Part shown: in pieces, positions 1 to 9,514 of the stretch | Layout of the letters: each line of letters starts with the position of its first letter | Numbering within the stretch: the stretch's first letter is position 1 | Source of the DNA: Pseudomonas kuykendallii | GTDB lineage: Bacteria > Pseudomonadota > Gammaproteobacteria > Pseudomonadales > Pseudomonadaceae | Assembly (NCBI RefSeq): GCF_900106975.1 | Contig: NZ_FNNU01000003.1 | Span: forward strand, 310,001 to 374,000 | Direction of reading: 5' to 3' | Length of the DNA stretch: 64,000 nt | The notes under the pieces: generated by a model | What the model was told of the DNA's origin: nothing | Database searches by the model: none | What the model saw: the letters and a program-made list of their open reading frames with translations, nothing else | Position numbers and translations under genes: made by a program

Positions 1-604
1 CAATCTGCAGGCGCTGATCGACGATCTCCACGGCGCGGGTAGCCCGGCCCGCATCCGCGCGGTGATCAGCAACCGCGCCGACGCCGCGGGCCTGTCCCGC
101 GCGCGGGCCGCCGGCATCGACACCCGCGTACTCGATCACACGCGCTATGCAGGCCGCGAAGCCTTCGACGCCGCGCTGATAGCGGAGATAGACGCTTTCG
201 AGCCGCAACTGGTGGTCCTCGCCGGCTTCATGCGCATCCTCAGCGGAGGCTTCGTGCGCCACTACCAGGGCCGCCTGCTGAACATCCATCCTTCGCTGCT
301 GCCCCGGCACAAGGGTCTCGACACCCACCGCCGGGCGCTCGAGGCCGGGGACGCCGAACACGGCTGCAGCGTGCACTTCGTCACCGAAGAACTCGATGGC
401 GGTCCTCTGGTCGTACAGGCAGTGCTGCCGATCGAAGCGGACGACACGCCCGAGCGCCTGGCGACGCGTGTCCACCACCGGGAGCACCTGATCTACCCAC
501 TCGCCGTGCGCTGGTTTGCCGAGGGTCGCTTGCGCCTCGGTGCCGATGGCGCAATGCTTGACGGCGCAAAACTGCCGGCCACCGGCCATCTGATTCGAAC
601 CTAG
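1..604 (+). CDS. purN: Phosphoribosylglycinamide formyltransferase PurN (5' end missing)
   Basis: This is the third step of de novo purine synthesis: transfer of formyl from 10-formyl-THF to glycinamide ribonucleotide in the cytosol. The open frame enters the window without a start; translation from base 2 gives NLQALIDDL, the usual beginning just after the family's GSN motif, so only a short N-terminal stretch is lost upstream. The catalytic Asn-His lies in NIHPSLLP and the catalytic Asp in EELDGGP. The gene ends at TAG 602-604, only 8 bases before the DUF3108 gene, so the two are probably cotranscribed. purM is expected immediately upstream, as in other pseudomonads. Identification is secure. 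Confidence 0.96.
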   Translation, partial: NLQALIDDLHGAGSPARIRAVISNRADAAGLSRARAAGIDTRVLDHTRYAGREAFDAALIAEIDAFEPQLVVLAGFMRILSGGFVRHYQGRLLNIHPSLLPRHKGLDTHRRALEAGDAEHGCSVHFVTEELDGGPLVVQAVLPIEADDTPERLATRVHHREHLIYPLAVRWFAEGRLRLGADGAMLDGAKLPATGHLIRT

Positions 605-612
605 GAGCCTTT

Positions 613-1329
613 ATGCGTCGCGTCCTGCTGTTCGTCCTCGCCCTGCTCGCCTTGCAGGTACAGGCTTACGAGCTGAAGCCGTTCTCTGCCAGCTACACCG
701 CCGACTGGAAGCAGCTGCCCATGAGCGGCACCGCCGAGCGCAGCCTCAAGGCCGACGGCGACAACCGCTGGCTGCTCAATTTCAAGGCCTCGATGCTGGT
801 TGCCAGCCTCACCGAGGAAAGCACCTTCCGCCAGGATGCGGACCTCTTCGTGCCGCTGACCTACCGCTTCGACCGCAGCGGGCTGGGCAAGGGCAAGACC
901 GTCGAGCAGGATTTCGACTGGAACGAAAAGCAGATCATCGGCAACGACCGCGGCAACCAGCTGCGCGTGCCGCTGAACCGCGGGATGCTCGACAAGTCGA
1001 CCTACCAGCTGGCGCTGCAATACGACGTGGCCGCCGGCAAGAAGAGCATGAGCTACCAGGTGGTCGACGGCGACGAAGTGGAGACCTACGACTTCCGCGT
1101 GCTGGGCGAGGAAGTGGTGCGCACCCGCGCCGGCCTGCTGGATGCGATCAAGGTGGAGCGCGTGCGCGACCCCACCCAGAGCAACCGCAAGACCGTGCTC
1201 TGGTTCGCCAAGGACTGGGATTACCTGCTGGTCAGCCTGCAGCAGGTGGAAAAGGACGGTAAGGAATACCAGATCATGCTCGCCGAGGGCGACGTCGACG
1301 GCCGCAAGGTCGAAGGCCGCCGCGACTGA
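613..1329 (+). CDS. DUF3108 periplasmic protein
   Basis: A 238-aa protein with an N-terminal signal peptide (hydrophobic residues 3-16, cleavage likely after VQA-Y). The mature part is beta-rich, with the DUF3108 pattern (YTADWKQLPMSGTAERSL, then LWFAKDWDYLLVSLQQ near the C-terminus). The family sits next to purN in Pseudomonas and has no firmly established role; a periplasmic lipid- or ligand-binding beta fold is a guess. The ribosome-binding site AGGAG overlaps the purN stop codon, which supports the ATG at 613 and coupling to purN. It converges on the DUF2058 gene. Confidence 0.85.
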   Translation: MRRVLLFVLALLALQVQAYELKPFSASYTADWKQLPMSGTAERSLKADGDNRWLLNFKASMLVASLTEESTFRQDADLFVPLTYRFDRSGLGKGKTVEQDFDWNEKQIIGNDRGNQLRVPLNRGMLDKSTYQLALQYDVAAGKKSMSYQVVDGDEVETYDFRVLGEEVVRTRAGLLDAIKVERVRDPTQSNRKTVLWFAKDWDYLLVSLQQVEKDGKEYQIMLAEGDVDGRKVEGRRD

Positions 1330-1399
1330 TTCGCCTCCCTCGCTCCTCCGTCCGGGGGAGCGGTTCGTTTCACCCCACTCCTTCTCTCTACAAGACACA

Positions 1400-1421
1400 G
1401 GCGCGGCCCCAAGGCCGCGCC
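1400..1421. terminator. GC hairpin between convergent genes
   Basis: Perfect 9-bp arms GGCGCGGCC / GGCCGCGCC around a CCAA loop lie between the convergent DUF3108 (ends 1329) and DUF2058 (ends 1427) genes. There is no T-run, so a bidirectional terminator is likely but not certain. Confidence 0.5.
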
Positions 1422-1426
1422 CTGAC

Positions 1427-1966
1427 TCACCACATCAGGTCGTCGGGAATCTGGTAGGCGGCGTAGGGATCGTCGGCATCCGGCGCTTCGGTCTGCACGT
1501 TGAGCTGCACCACACGCTGCGGGTCGCGCTCCTGGATCTTCAGCGCTGCTTCGCGCGGAATCACCTCGTAGCCACCGCCATGCCGGACGATGGCCAGCGA
1601 CCCGCGACTGAGCTTGTCGCGCATCAGGTTGTTCACCGAAAGGCGCTTGACCTTCTTCTCGTCGACGAAGTTGTAGTAATCCTCGGTGGTCAGCTTGGGC
1701 AGCCGCGAGGACTCGATCAGTTGCTTGATCTGCGCCGCGCGGGCCTTCTGCTCGGCCTTTTCCTGCTGCTGGCGGTTCAGCTCCTGATCGCGGGCGAGCT
1801 TCTCGGCCTGCGCCTGCAGGGCGGCCTGCCGCTGCGAGTCGTCCTTCTCCACCTGGTTCTTCTTCTCCAGGCGGACCTGCTTCTGCTTCTGTTTGCCGGC
1901 CTGCTTGGCCTGCTTCTCGTTGACCAGCCCGGCTTTGAGCAACTGATCGCGTAGGGAAAGACTCAT
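1427..1966 (-). CDS. DUF2058 family protein (YaiL-like)
   Basis: A 179-aa nucleoprotein/polynucleotide-associated family member. I chose the MSLSLRDQLLKAGLV start at 1966, which is where the family begins; the frame stays open to 2158 but the upstream residues are unlike the family. Residues 15-85 are a very Lys/Gln/Glu-rich, coiled-coil-like segment (KQAGKQKQKQVRLEKKNQ). The C-terminal half has the conserved YYNFVD and IVRHGGGYEVIP motifs. The function is unproven; nucleic-acid association is only suggested by the family name and charge. It is followed upstream (in genomic order) by mazG on the same strand, 122 bp away. Confidence 0.87.
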   Translation of the reverse strand: MSLSLRDQLLKAGLVNEKQAKQAGKQKQKQVRLEKKNQVEKDDSQRQAALQAQAEKLARDQELNRQQQEKAEQKARAAQIKQLIESSRLPKLTTEDYYNFVDEKKVKRLSVNNLMRDKLSRGSLAIVRHGGGYEVIPREAALKIQERDPQRVVQLNVQTEAPDADDPYAAYQIPDDLMW

Positions 1967-2088
1967 GTTTCGGCTCGTCGTGAATTGAGTTGGACCTGGG
2001 CTGGCGCGCGCTTCATCGCGCCACCCGGGGGATTGTGGTGGATGTGAAAAGCGACATCCACCGGCTTTGTGTTCGCCGCGCGGTGGGC

Positions 2089-2916
2089 TCAAAGGGCCGC
2101 TGCTTTCTCCTGCTTCTTCGCCTCGCCCCAGAGCGCATCCAGCTCGTCGAGGCTGCACGCCTCGATGGGGCGGCCGCGTTCGCGCAACCGTTGTTCGATG
2201 AAGCGGAAACGCCGCTCGAACTTGGCGTTGGCGCCGCGCAGCGCGGCTTCAGGGTCGACCTTGAGATGCCGCGCCAGGTTGACCGCGACGAACAGCAGAT
2301 CGCCGACTTCCTCGGCGATCGCCCGTGGGTCGTTCTCGCTCATCGCCTCAAGCACTTCGTCGAGCTCCTCGCGGACCTTGTCGACCACCGGCAGCGCATC
2401 CGGCCAGTCGAAGCCGACGTGGGCCGCGCGCTTCTGCAATTTGGCCGCGCGCGACAACGCCGGCAGCGCAGCCGGCACGTCGTCGAGCAGCGACAGTTGC
2501 TGCGGCGCGGCAGCGGCCTCGGCGCGCTCCTCGGCCTTGATCTCTTCCCAGCGCTGACGGATCGCCGCTTCTTCCAGGCGCGCCATGTCCGGCGCGCCAT
2601 ACAGGTCGCCGTCGGGAAACACGTGCGGGTGGCGGCGCACCAGCTTGCGCACGATGCCGTCGACCACCGTGGCGAACTCGAAGCGCCCTTCTTCGCGCGC
2701 CAGCTGGCTGTAGTAGACGACCTGGAACAGCAGGTCGCCCAGCTCGCCGGGCAGGTGGGCGAAATCGCCGCGCTCGATGGCGTCGGCGACCTCGTAGGCC
2801 TCTTCGATCGTGTGCGGCACGATGCTCGCGTAATCCTGCTTGAGGTCCCACGGGCAGCCGTGTTGCGGGTCGCGCAGGCGCGCCATCAGGTGCAGAAGGT
2901 CGTCGAGTCGGTACAT
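2089..2916 (-). CDS. mazG: Nucleoside triphosphate pyrophosphohydrolase MazG
   Basis: A 275-aa tandem MazG protein that hydrolyses (d)NTPs to NMP and pyrophosphate, a housekeeping activity that also affects ppGpp in E. coli. The first MazG domain (about residues 20-100) shows HTIEEAYEVADAIE and GELGDLLFQVVYYSQLA, whose acidic residues (E38, E39, E42, E58, D61) bind Mg2+. The second domain (about 165-260) repeats this with VREELDEVLEA and EEVGDLLFVAVNLAR. It lies 27 bp downstream of relA on the same strand, so it is probably in the rlmD-relA-mazG unit and links alarmone synthesis to nucleotide turnover. Confidence 0.95.
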   Translation of the reverse strand: MYRLDDLLHLMARLRDPQHGCPWDLKQDYASIVPHTIEEAYEVADAIERGDFAHLPGELGDLLFQVVYYSQLAREEGRFEFATVVDGIVRKLVRRHPHVFPDGDLYGAPDMARLEEAAIRQRWEEIKAEERAEAAAAPQQLSLLDDVPAALPALSRAAKLQKRAAHVGFDWPDALPVVDKVREELDEVLEAMSENDPRAIAEEVGDLLFVAVNLARHLKVDPEAALRGANAKFERRFRFIEQRLRERGRPIEACSLDELDALWGEAKKQEKAAAL

Positions 2917-2943
2917 CGGAATGTCCTGGGAACGCGGAGGCCG

Positions 2944-5190
2944 TCAGCCGCCGGCGCGGTGACGGCGGGCTTCGATGATGTTGGGCAACTGCGAGAGGCG
3001 CCCGAGCAGACGGCCGAGGGCGTCCAGGCCGGGAATCTCGATGGTCAGCGACATCGATGCGGTGTTGTCTTCCTTGTTCGAGCGGGTGTTCACCGCCAGC
3101 ACGTTGATACGCTCGTTGAGCAGCATCTGGGAGACGTCGCGCAGCAGGCCGGAGCGGTCGTAGGCGCGAATGACGATGTCCACCGGATAGGTCATCACCG
3201 GCACCGGGCCCCAGCTGACCTGGATGATCCGCTCGGGTTCGCGGCTTTCCAGTTGCAGTACCGAGGCGCAATCCTGGCGGTGGATGCTGACGCCGCGGCC
3301 CTGGGTGATGTAGCCGACGATGGGATCGCCCGGCAGCGGCTGGCAGCAGCCGGCCATTTGCGTCAACAGGTTGCCGACGCCCTGGATCTGGATGTCGCCG
3401 CGGCGACCCGGCTTGTTGCCGCCATGCTTGCGCGGGATCAGCTCCAGTTGCTCGGAGCCGCGCTCCGGCTCGACCAGTTGCTGGGCATGGTTGATCAGTT
3501 GCGCCAGGCGCAGGTCGCCGGCGCCGAGGGCGGCGAACATGTCCTCGGCGGTCTTCATGTTGGCCTTCTCGGCCAGCCGCTCGTAATCCACCTGCAACAG
3601 CGCCAGGCGGTTCAGCTCGCGCTCCAGCAGGCCCTTGCCGGCGGCGACGTTCTGGTCGCGGGCCTGCAGCTTGAACCAGTGGACGATCTTCGCCCGCGCC
3701 CGCGAGGTGGTGATGTAGCCGAGGTTGGAGTTCAGCCAGTCACGGCTCGGCGAGCCCTGCTTGCTGGTGATGATCTCCACCTGCTCGCCGGTCTGCAGGC
3801 TGTAGTTGAGCGGCACGATGCGCCCGTTGATCTTCGCGCCCCGGCAGTTGTGGCCGATCTCGGTGTGCACGCGGTAGGCGAAATCCAGCGGTGTGGCGCC
3901 TTTCGGCAGGTCGATGGCGTGGCCGTCGGGGGTGAACACGTAGACCCGGTCCGGCTCGATGTCGACGCGCAGCTGTTCGGCCAGCCCGCCGATGTCGCCG
4001 AGTTCCTCGTGCCACTCCAGCACCTGGCGCAACCAGGAGATCTTCTCCTCGTAATGGCTGGAAGTGGCCTTGAGGTCGGTGCCCTTGTAGCGCCAGTGCG
4101 CGCATACGCCCAGCTCGGCCTCCTCGTGCATGGCGTGGGTGCGGATCTGCACTTCCAGCACCTTGCCGTCCGGGCCGATCACCGCGGTGTGCAGCGAGCG
4201 GTAGCCGTTCTCCTTGGGGTTGGCGATGTAGTCGTCGAATTCCTTGGGGATGTGCCGCCAGAGGGTGTGCACGATGCCGAGCGCGGTGTAGCAGTCGCGG
4301 ATTTCCGGGACCAGCACGCGCACCGCGCGGACGTCGTAGATCTGGCTGAATTGCAGGCCCTTGCGCTGCATCTTCCGCCAGATCGAATAGATGTGCTTGG
4401 CGCGCCCGCTGATGTCGGACTTGATCCCGGTGGCGGCCAGTTCGGCACGCAGCTGGTCCATCACCGTGGTGATGTACTGCTCGCGGTCCAGGCGCCGCTC
4501 GTGCAGCAGCTTGGCGATCTGCTTGTACTGCTCGGGCTCGAGGTAGCGGAACGACAGGTCCTCCAGCTCCCACTTGATATGGCCGATGCCCAGGCGGTGC
4601 GCCAGCGGCGCGTAGATGTCGAAGACCTCGCGGGCGACGCGATGGCGCTTCTCGTCGTCGGCGTTCTTCACGGTACGGATGGCGCAGGTGCGCTCGGCGA
4701 GCTTGATCAGCGCGACGCGCACGTCGTCGACCATCGCCACCAGCATCTTGCGCAGGTTCTCCACCTGCGCCTGGGTGCCGAGCACGAGCGACTGGCGCGG
4801 GTTGAGGCTGGCGCTGATCGCCGCCATGCGCAGCACGCCTTCGATCAGTTTGGCGACCACGGGGCCGAAGCGCTGGTTGACGTCGGGAAGCTGGATCTGG
4901 CCCTCGCGCACACCGCGATAGAGCACCGCGGCGATCAGCGAGTCCTGGTCGAGCTTGAGGTCGGCGAGGATCTCGGCGATTTCCAGGCCGGTCTGGAAGC
5001 TCGACGTGCCTTCGACCCAGAGGTTCTGCGCGGCATTCGCCTGCTGCTCGACCTGGCGGGCGAACTCGCAGGCCTCGCGCATGGCGTCGCGATCCAGCGC
5101 CGGGTCGAGACCGATGACGTGGTCCAGCCACGCCTCCAGATTGATGCTGCCGTCGGTATTGATCGGCTGATGCGCTCTGACCTGTACCAT
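2944..5190 (-). CDS. relA: GTP pyrophosphokinase RelA (ppGpp synthetase I)
   Basis: A 748-aa protein, the usual length for Pseudomonas RelA. It makes (p)ppGpp on stalled ribosomes during amino-acid starvation. In order it has an N-terminal pseudo-hydrolase region, the synthetase domain (YRSLHTAVIGPDG, VQIRTHAMHEEAE), TGS (VYVFTPDGHAIDLPKGATPLDFAY), a CC-containing insert (AGCCQPLPGDPIVGY) and a C-terminal ACT domain (RSGLLRDVSQML). The start at 5190 (MVQVRAHQPI) matches the family; the frame runs open to 5460 into rlmD, but that extension is not RelA-like. It follows rlmD by 65 bp. Confidence 0.97.
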   Translation of the reverse strand: MVQVRAHQPINTDGSINLEAWLDHVIGLDPALDRDAMREACEFARQVEQQANAAQNLWVEGTSSFQTGLEIAEILADLKLDQDSLIAAVLYRGVREGQIQLPDVNQRFGPVVAKLIEGVLRMAAISASLNPRQSLVLGTQAQVENLRKMLVAMVDDVRVALIKLAERTCAIRTVKNADDEKRHRVAREVFDIYAPLAHRLGIGHIKWELEDLSFRYLEPEQYKQIAKLLHERRLDREQYITTVMDQLRAELAATGIKSDISGRAKHIYSIWRKMQRKGLQFSQIYDVRAVRVLVPEIRDCYTALGIVHTLWRHIPKEFDDYIANPKENGYRSLHTAVIGPDGKVLEVQIRTHAMHEEAELGVCAHWRYKGTDLKATSSHYEEKISWLRQVLEWHEELGDIGGLAEQLRVDIEPDRVYVFTPDGHAIDLPKGATPLDFAYRVHTEIGHNCRGAKINGRIVPLNYSLQTGEQVEIITSKQGSPSRDWLNSNLGYITTSRARAKIVHWFKLQARDQNVAAGKGLLERELNRLALLQVDYERLAEKANMKTAEDMFAALGAGDLRLAQLINHAQQLVEPERGSEQLELIPRKHGGNKPGRRGDIQIQGVGNLLTQMAGCCQPLPGDPIVGYITQGRGVSIHRQDCASVLQLESREPERIIQVSWGPVPVMTYPVDIVIRAYDRSGLLRDVSQMLLNERINVLAVNTRSNKEDNTASMSLTIEIPGLDALGRLLGRLSQLPNIIEARRHRAGG

Positions 5191-5255
5191 TTCGCCTATC
5201 CCCACGACGTGCCGAGCACGTCGAAAACGTCGGTCCGAAAATTGGACCGCACGGA

Positions 5256-6617
5256 TTACCGGAGCTTCCCGCTCCTCTCGAATAAAACCATCGCCTCGAC
5301 ATGCGCCGTCTGCGGGAACATGTCGAGGATGCCGGCGCGTCGCATCCGGTAACCCTGACGGGCCAGCTCGGCGGCATCGCGCGCCAGGGTCGCCGGATTG
5401 CACGACACGTACAGCACCCGATCGGCATCCAGCTCGGCCAGGTGCCGCACCACATCCCACGCGCCGTCGCGCGGGGGGTCCAGCAGAATCGCGTCGAAGC
5501 CGTGCTGCGCCCAGGGCGCATCGGCAAGCGGCTTCGACAAGTCGGCCTGGAAAAAGTGCACGTTGCCCAGACCGTTGCGCCGCGCGTTACCCTGCGCGCG
5601 CTCGACCATCTCCGCCACGCCTTCCACCGCCACCACGTCACGCACCCGCTGCGCCAACGGCAGGGCGAAATTGCCCAACCCGCAGAACAGGTCGAGGACC
5701 CGCTCGCCAGGCTGCGGCGCCAGCCACTCCAGAGCCTGGGCGACCATCGCCTGGTTCACCGGCGCGTTGACCTGGACGAAATCGCCGGGGCGAAAATCCA
5801 GTTGCAGGTCCCAGGCCTCCAGGCGGTAACCCAGCTCCTGCCCGGCCACGAACGCCTGCGGCTCGCCGGTGCCCTGCAGCCAGAGCTGCGCGGCATGATC
5901 GGCGCAGAACGCCTGCAAGCGTTGCAGATCGGCCTCGCCGAGCACCGCCGTGTGGCGCACCAGCAGCGCCTCGGCGGTGCCGCTGAAGATTTCCACGTGG
6001 CCGATCGCCTGGGGTTTGTCCAGCGCACGCAGCACCTGCGGTAACGCGCGCACGATCGGCTGCAAGGGCTGTACCAGCACCGGGCACTCGTCGATGGAAA
6101 GGATGTTCTGGCTGGAGGCCTCGCGGAAGCCGACCTCCAGCCGCGAGGCCCGCGCGTCCCAGCGCACGGCGATCCGCGCACGGCGCCGGTAGGCGAACTC
6201 CGGCCCGCTCAGCGGCGCGGCCCACTGCTCGGGCTGCAGCTGCGCGGTGCGCGTCAGTTGCTCGTCGAGGGTGCGCTGTTTCAGCGCCAGCTGCTCGGCA
6301 TGGGGCAGGTGCTGGAGGCTGCAGCCACCGCACTGGCGCGCGTGCTTGCAGGGTTCGATACGGCGCAGCGGCACGGCCTCGAGCACGCGTTCGACGCGTG
6401 CCTCGACCACCTGGCTGCGCGCGCCGAGCACCCGCGCCTCGACCCGCTCGCCCGGCAGCGCACCGGCGACGAACCAGGTGCGCCCTTCGAGAAAGGCGAT
6501 GCCGCGCCCGTCGTGGGCGAGACGCTCGATGCTCAGCTGCTGCTTCTTGCCGGTCGGCACCTGCACGCTGCGCGCGCCGCCACTGGGCTGAAAACGCAGG
6601 CCGCTACGCTTGGCCAT
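5256..6617 (-). CDS. rlmD: 23S rRNA (uracil-1939-C5)-methyltransferase RlmD
   Basis: A 453-aa SAM-dependent RNA methyltransferase (RumA family). It carries an N-terminal TRAM domain ([31 protein letters not shown]), then a [4Fe-4S] cysteine cluster ([15 protein letters not shown]) with a later Cys in IDECPVL. Next come the SAM-binding motif [15 protein letters not shown], the DPPRDGA motif and the catalytic cysteine in [12 protein letters not shown]. The window's gene order rlmD-relA-mazG is the usual one for Pseudomonas. cysM lies 18 bp upstream of it on the same strand, so cysM, rlmD, relA and mazG may form one long unit. Confidence 0.96.
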   Translation of the reverse strand: MAKRSGLRFQPSGGARSVQVPTGKKQQLSIERLAHDGRGIAFLEGRTWFVAGALPGERVEARVLGARSQVVEARVERVLEAVPLRRIEPCKHARQCGGCSLQHLPHAEQLALKQRTLDEQLTRTAQLQPEQWAAPLSGPEFAYRRRARIAVRWDARASRLEVGFREASSQNILSIDECPVLVQPLQPIVRALPQVLRALDKPQAIGHVEIFSGTAEALLVRHTAVLGEADLQRLQAFCADHAAQLWLQGTGEPQAFVAGQELGYRLEAWDLQLDFRPGDFVQVNAPVNQAMVAQALEWLAPQPGERVLDLFCGLGNFALPLAQRVRDVVAVEGVAEMVERAQGNARRNGLGNVHFFQADLSKPLADAPWAQHGFDAILLDPPRDGAWDVVRHLAELDADRVLYVSCNPATLARDAAELARQGYRMRRAGILDMFPQTAHVEAMVLFERSGKLR

Positions 6618-6635
6618 CAGCGCGCGCTCCGCGGA

Positions 6636-7535
6636 TCAGGGCTGTTCATACACACCGGTGGACAGGTAGCGGTCGCCACGGTCGCAGATGATCGCCACGA
6701 TCACCGCGTTCTCGACTTCGCGCGACAGGCGCAACGCCGCCGCCACCGCGCCGCCGGACGAGACGCCGCAGAAGATGCCTTCCTCGCGGGCCAGGCGGCG
6801 CATCACGGTTTCAGCCTCGCTCTGCGCCATGTCGACGACACGGTCGACGCGCGTGGCGTCGTAGATCTTCGGCAGGTATTCCTGCGGCCAGCGCCGGATA
6901 CCGGGGATCGCCGAGCCCTCCATCGGCTGCAGGCCGACGATCTCGATCGCCGGGTTCTGTTCCTTGAGGTAACGCGAGGTGCCCATGATGGTGCCGGTGG
7001 TACCCATGGAGCTGACGAAGTGGGTGATGGTGCCGGCGGTCTGCCGCCAGATCTCCGGGCCGGTGCCGGTGTAGTGCGCCTGCGGGTTGTCGCCGTTGGC
7101 GAACTGGTCGAGCAGCTTGCCCCGGCCTTCGCGCTGCATCCGCTCGGCGAGGTCGCGGGCGCCTTCCATGCCCTCCTCCTTGCTCACCAGGATCAGCTCG
7201 GCGCCGTAGGCGGTCATCGCCCACTTGCGCTCGTCGGTGGAGTTGTCCGGCATGATCAGGATCATCCGGTAGCCCTTGATCGCGGCGGCCATCGCCAGGG
7301 CGATCCCGGTATTGCCGGAGGTGGCTTCGATCAGCGTATCGCCGGGCTGGATGTCGCCGCGCAGCTCGGCGCGGGTGATCATCGACAGCGCCGGGCGGTC
7401 CTTCACCGAACCCGCCGGGTTGTTGCCCTCGAGCTTCACCAGCAGGGTGTTGCTGGTTTCGCCGGGCAGGCGCTGAAGGCGGACCAGAGGCGTGTTTCCG
7501 ATGCAATCGGCGATCGTGGGGAACTGCGGAGTCAT
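6636..7535 (-). CDS. cysM: Cysteine synthase B CysM
   Basis: A 299-aa PLP enzyme of the O-acetylserine sulfhydrylase family. It makes cysteine from O-acetylserine with sulfide, or S-sulfocysteine with thiosulfate. The PLP lysine is K45 in NPAGSVKDRPA, followed by the EATSGNTGIALA substrate loop and the phosphate-binding GTTGTIMGTSRYL. I took the start at 7535 (MTPQFPTIADCIGNTPLV); residues further upstream are not part of the fold. Short C-terminal length and sequence favour CysM over CysK. In P. aeruginosa the next gene beyond cysM is pirA; here it is a siderophore ABC transporter. Confidence 0.95.
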   Translation of the reverse strand: MTPQFPTIADCIGNTPLVRLQRLPGETSNTLLVKLEGNNPAGSVKDRPALSMITRAELRGDIQPGDTLIEATSGNTGIALAMAAAIKGYRMILIMPDNSTDERKWAMTAYGAELILVSKEEGMEGARDLAERMQREGRGKLLDQFANGDNPQAHYTGTGPEIWRQTAGTITHFVSSMGTTGTIMGTSRYLKEQNPAIEIVGLQPMEGSAIPGIRRWPQEYLPKIYDATRVDRVVDMAQSEAETVMRRLAREEGIFCGVSSGGAVAAALRLSREVENAVIVAIICDRGDRYLSTGVYEQP

Positions 7536-7634
7536 GGGCTCGACGATCCGAACGGCGAAAAGAAGGCGCCTATGATACCGGCAAACCCGGCGCCGCCCCA
7601 CCGCGACGACGCACGCAATGAACCGCCAGACCGA

Positions 7635-8462
7635 TCAGCGCGGGCGGCGACTGACCCCGGCGATCAACGGCGTGCCACTGTGCGGATCGCGCAGCAGCAC
7701 GCACTGCACGTCGTACAGCTGCTCCACCAACTTCGGCGTGACGATCTCGCCCGGTGCGCCCTCGGCGACGATCCGCCCGCCCTTCATCGCCACCAGGTGA
7801 TCGGCGTAGCGGCACGCGCTGGAGAGGTCGTGTACCACCATCACCACCGTTTTGCCCGCCGCGGCCAGCCCGCGAATCAGCTCGAAGACTTCGATGGCGT
7901 GCCCCAGGTCGAGGGCCGAGGTGGGTTCGTCGAGCAGCAGCAACGGCGTTTGCTGCGCCACCGCCATGGCGATCCAGGCGCGCTGGCGCTGGCCGCCGGA
8001 CATCGACTCCAGCGGCCGCTCGGCCAGCTCGACCAGGTCGGCGACGCGCAGCGCCTCGTCGACGATGGCCTGATCCTCGGCCGACCACTGGCGCAGGATG
8101 CCCTGGTGCGGCTGGCGGCCGAAACGGATCAGCTCGGACACGCTGAGGCCGTCCGGCGCGGTCGCGTCCTGCGGCAGCAACGCCAGCAACCGCGCCACCT
8201 CGCGCGACGGCTGGTTGCCAATGGCGGCGCCGTTGAGCAGCACCGCGCCGGCGCTCGGCTTGTGCAGGCGCGACAGGCCGGCGAGCAAGGTCGACTTGCC
8301 ACAGCCGTTGGGCCCGACGATGGCGGTGACCTTGCCTGGCGGAATGCGCAGCGACAGCTCGCGCACGATCGGCGTGTTGCCGTAGCCCAGGCTCAGCGCC
8401 TGGGCCTCGAGGGTCGCCGTGGCGCTCGACCGGCCGATGAGCGGGGATTCGGGGTGGCTCAT
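7635..8462 (-). CDS. Siderophore ABC transporter, ATP-binding protein (FepC-like)
   Basis: A 275-aa ATPase that powers import of ferric siderophore across the inner membrane. It has Walker A GPNGCGKST, the ABC signature MSGGQRQRAWIAMAVAQ, Walker B LLLLDEPTSALD and the H-loop VVHDLSSACRYADH, all typical of the FepC/FhuC/FecE group. The start at 8462 (MSHPESP) overlaps the permease stop by 4 bp (ATGA), indicating translational coupling. It is the last gene of the unit running from the binding protein at 11459. The substrate is not fixed by sequence; the adjacent esterase suggests a triscatecholate such as enterobactin. Confidence 0.93.
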   Translation of the reverse strand: MSHPESPLIGRSSATATLEAQALSLGYGNTPIVRELSLRIPPGKVTAIVGPNGCGKSTLLAGLSRLHKPSAGAVLLNGAAIGNQPSREVARLLALLPQDATAPDGLSVSELIRFGRQPHQGILRQWSAEDQAIVDEALRVADLVELAERPLESMSGGQRQRAWIAMAVAQQTPLLLLDEPTSALDLGHAIEVFELIRGLAAAGKTVVMVVHDLSSACRYADHLVAMKGGRIVAEGAPGEIVTPKLVEQLYDVQCVLLRDPHSGTPLIAGVSRRPR

Positions 8463-9514
8463 GTCAGCCTCCGCGCCGGCTGGCGCAACAGTATCCACAA
8501 CAGATAGGGGCCGCCGACGATGGCGGTGACCACGCCGACCGGGATTTCCACCGGCGCCAGCAGGGTGCGCCCGGCCCAGTCGGCGCCGAGCATCAGCAGC
8601 GCACCGGCGAGCCCGGCGTTGAGCACCGGCACGCCGCGATGGCCGCTCAGGTAGCGGGCCATTTCCGGCGCGGCCAGGGCGATCAGCCCGACCGGCCCGG
8701 CGACCGCCACGCCGAGCGCGGTGAGCGCCACCGTGACGATCAGCGTGAGCAGGCGCATGGCGCCCAAACGCACGCCGAGGCAGACCGCGACGCTGTCGGA
8801 GAAGCGCATCAGGTCCAGCGCCCGCCCCAGGTACTTGGCCAGCGGCAGGCATACCGCCAACCCCGCCGCGAGCAGCCAGACCGCCTGCGCGGGGCGCGCG
8901 TTGAGGCTGCCGACCGTCCACGGATAGGCCTGGTTGGCGGCGTCCATGTCGGTGCGCGCCAGCATCAGGTTGGTCAGCGCGCCGAACACCGCGCCGATGG
9001 CGATGCCAACCACGATGAAGCGGTAGCCGCGCGCTCCGGCGCCCGCACTCAGACCGAAGGCCAGGGCGGCCGCCGTCGCCGCGCCAACCAGAGCGAGCAT
9101 CGACGGCGCCATACTGGTCGGCACGGCGACGATGGAGGCGACGGCGAACGCGGTGGCGCCCTCGTCGATGCCGATCACGCCCGGCGTGGCCAGGCGATTG
9201 CGCGCCAGCGTCTGCAGCAGGCAGCCGGCGACGCCGAAAGTCAGCCCGGTGAGCACGCCGGCGGCCAGGCGCGGCAGGCGCAGCTCGCGCACCAGGAAGA
9301 CCTGCATCGGCTCGCCCTGGCCGAAGGTGGCCTGCACCGCGCTCCACGGCGACAACAGCGCGCTGCCCGAGGCCAGGCTGATCGCCGCCATCGCCAGCAG
9401 CGCCAGGCCCAGCGCCAGCCCGACCAGCAAGCCGCGCCGGTTGAACAGAACGCGCCAGGGCCCGACGGCCAGCAGCCAATGGCCGGCCGGCGCATGCAGA
9501 GGCCGGGCGTTCAT
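8459..9514 (-). CDS. Siderophore ABC transporter permease (FecCD family, FepG-like)
   Basis: A 351-aa polytopic inner-membrane protein with about nine to ten hydrophobic helices and the FecCD signatures RLPRLAAGVLTG, LARNRLATPGVIGIDEGA and AGPVGLIALAAPEMAR. The last contains the coupling region that contacts the ATPase. It overlaps both neighbours by 4 bp (8459-8462 and 9511-9514), so it is translated as part of one tightly coupled operon. It forms the channel with the second permease. Confidence 0.93.
   Translation of the reverse strand: MNARPLHAPAGHWLLAVGPWRVLFNRRGLLVGLALGLALLAMAAISLASGSALLSPWSAVQATFGQGEPMQVFLVRELRLPRLAAGVLTGLTFGVAGCLLQTLARNRLATPGVIGIDEGATAFAVASIVAVPTSMAPSMLALVGAATAAALAFGLSAGAGARGYRFIVVGIAIGAVFGALTNLMLARTDMDAANQAYPWTVGSLNARPAQAVWLLAAGLAVCLPLAKYLGRALDLMRFSDSVAVCLGVRLGAMRLLTLIVTVALTALGVAVAGPVGLIALAAPEMARYLSGHRGVPVLNAGLAGALLMLGADWAGRTLLAPVEIPVGVVTAIVGGPYLLWILLRQPARRLT

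Noticed and set aside
1990-5352. A 1120-codon open frame on the plus strand over mazG and relA.
   Set aside because: It is antisense to two clear genes; the long frame comes from high GC and codon bias, and the translation is low complexity (His/Gln/Arg/Asp-rich).
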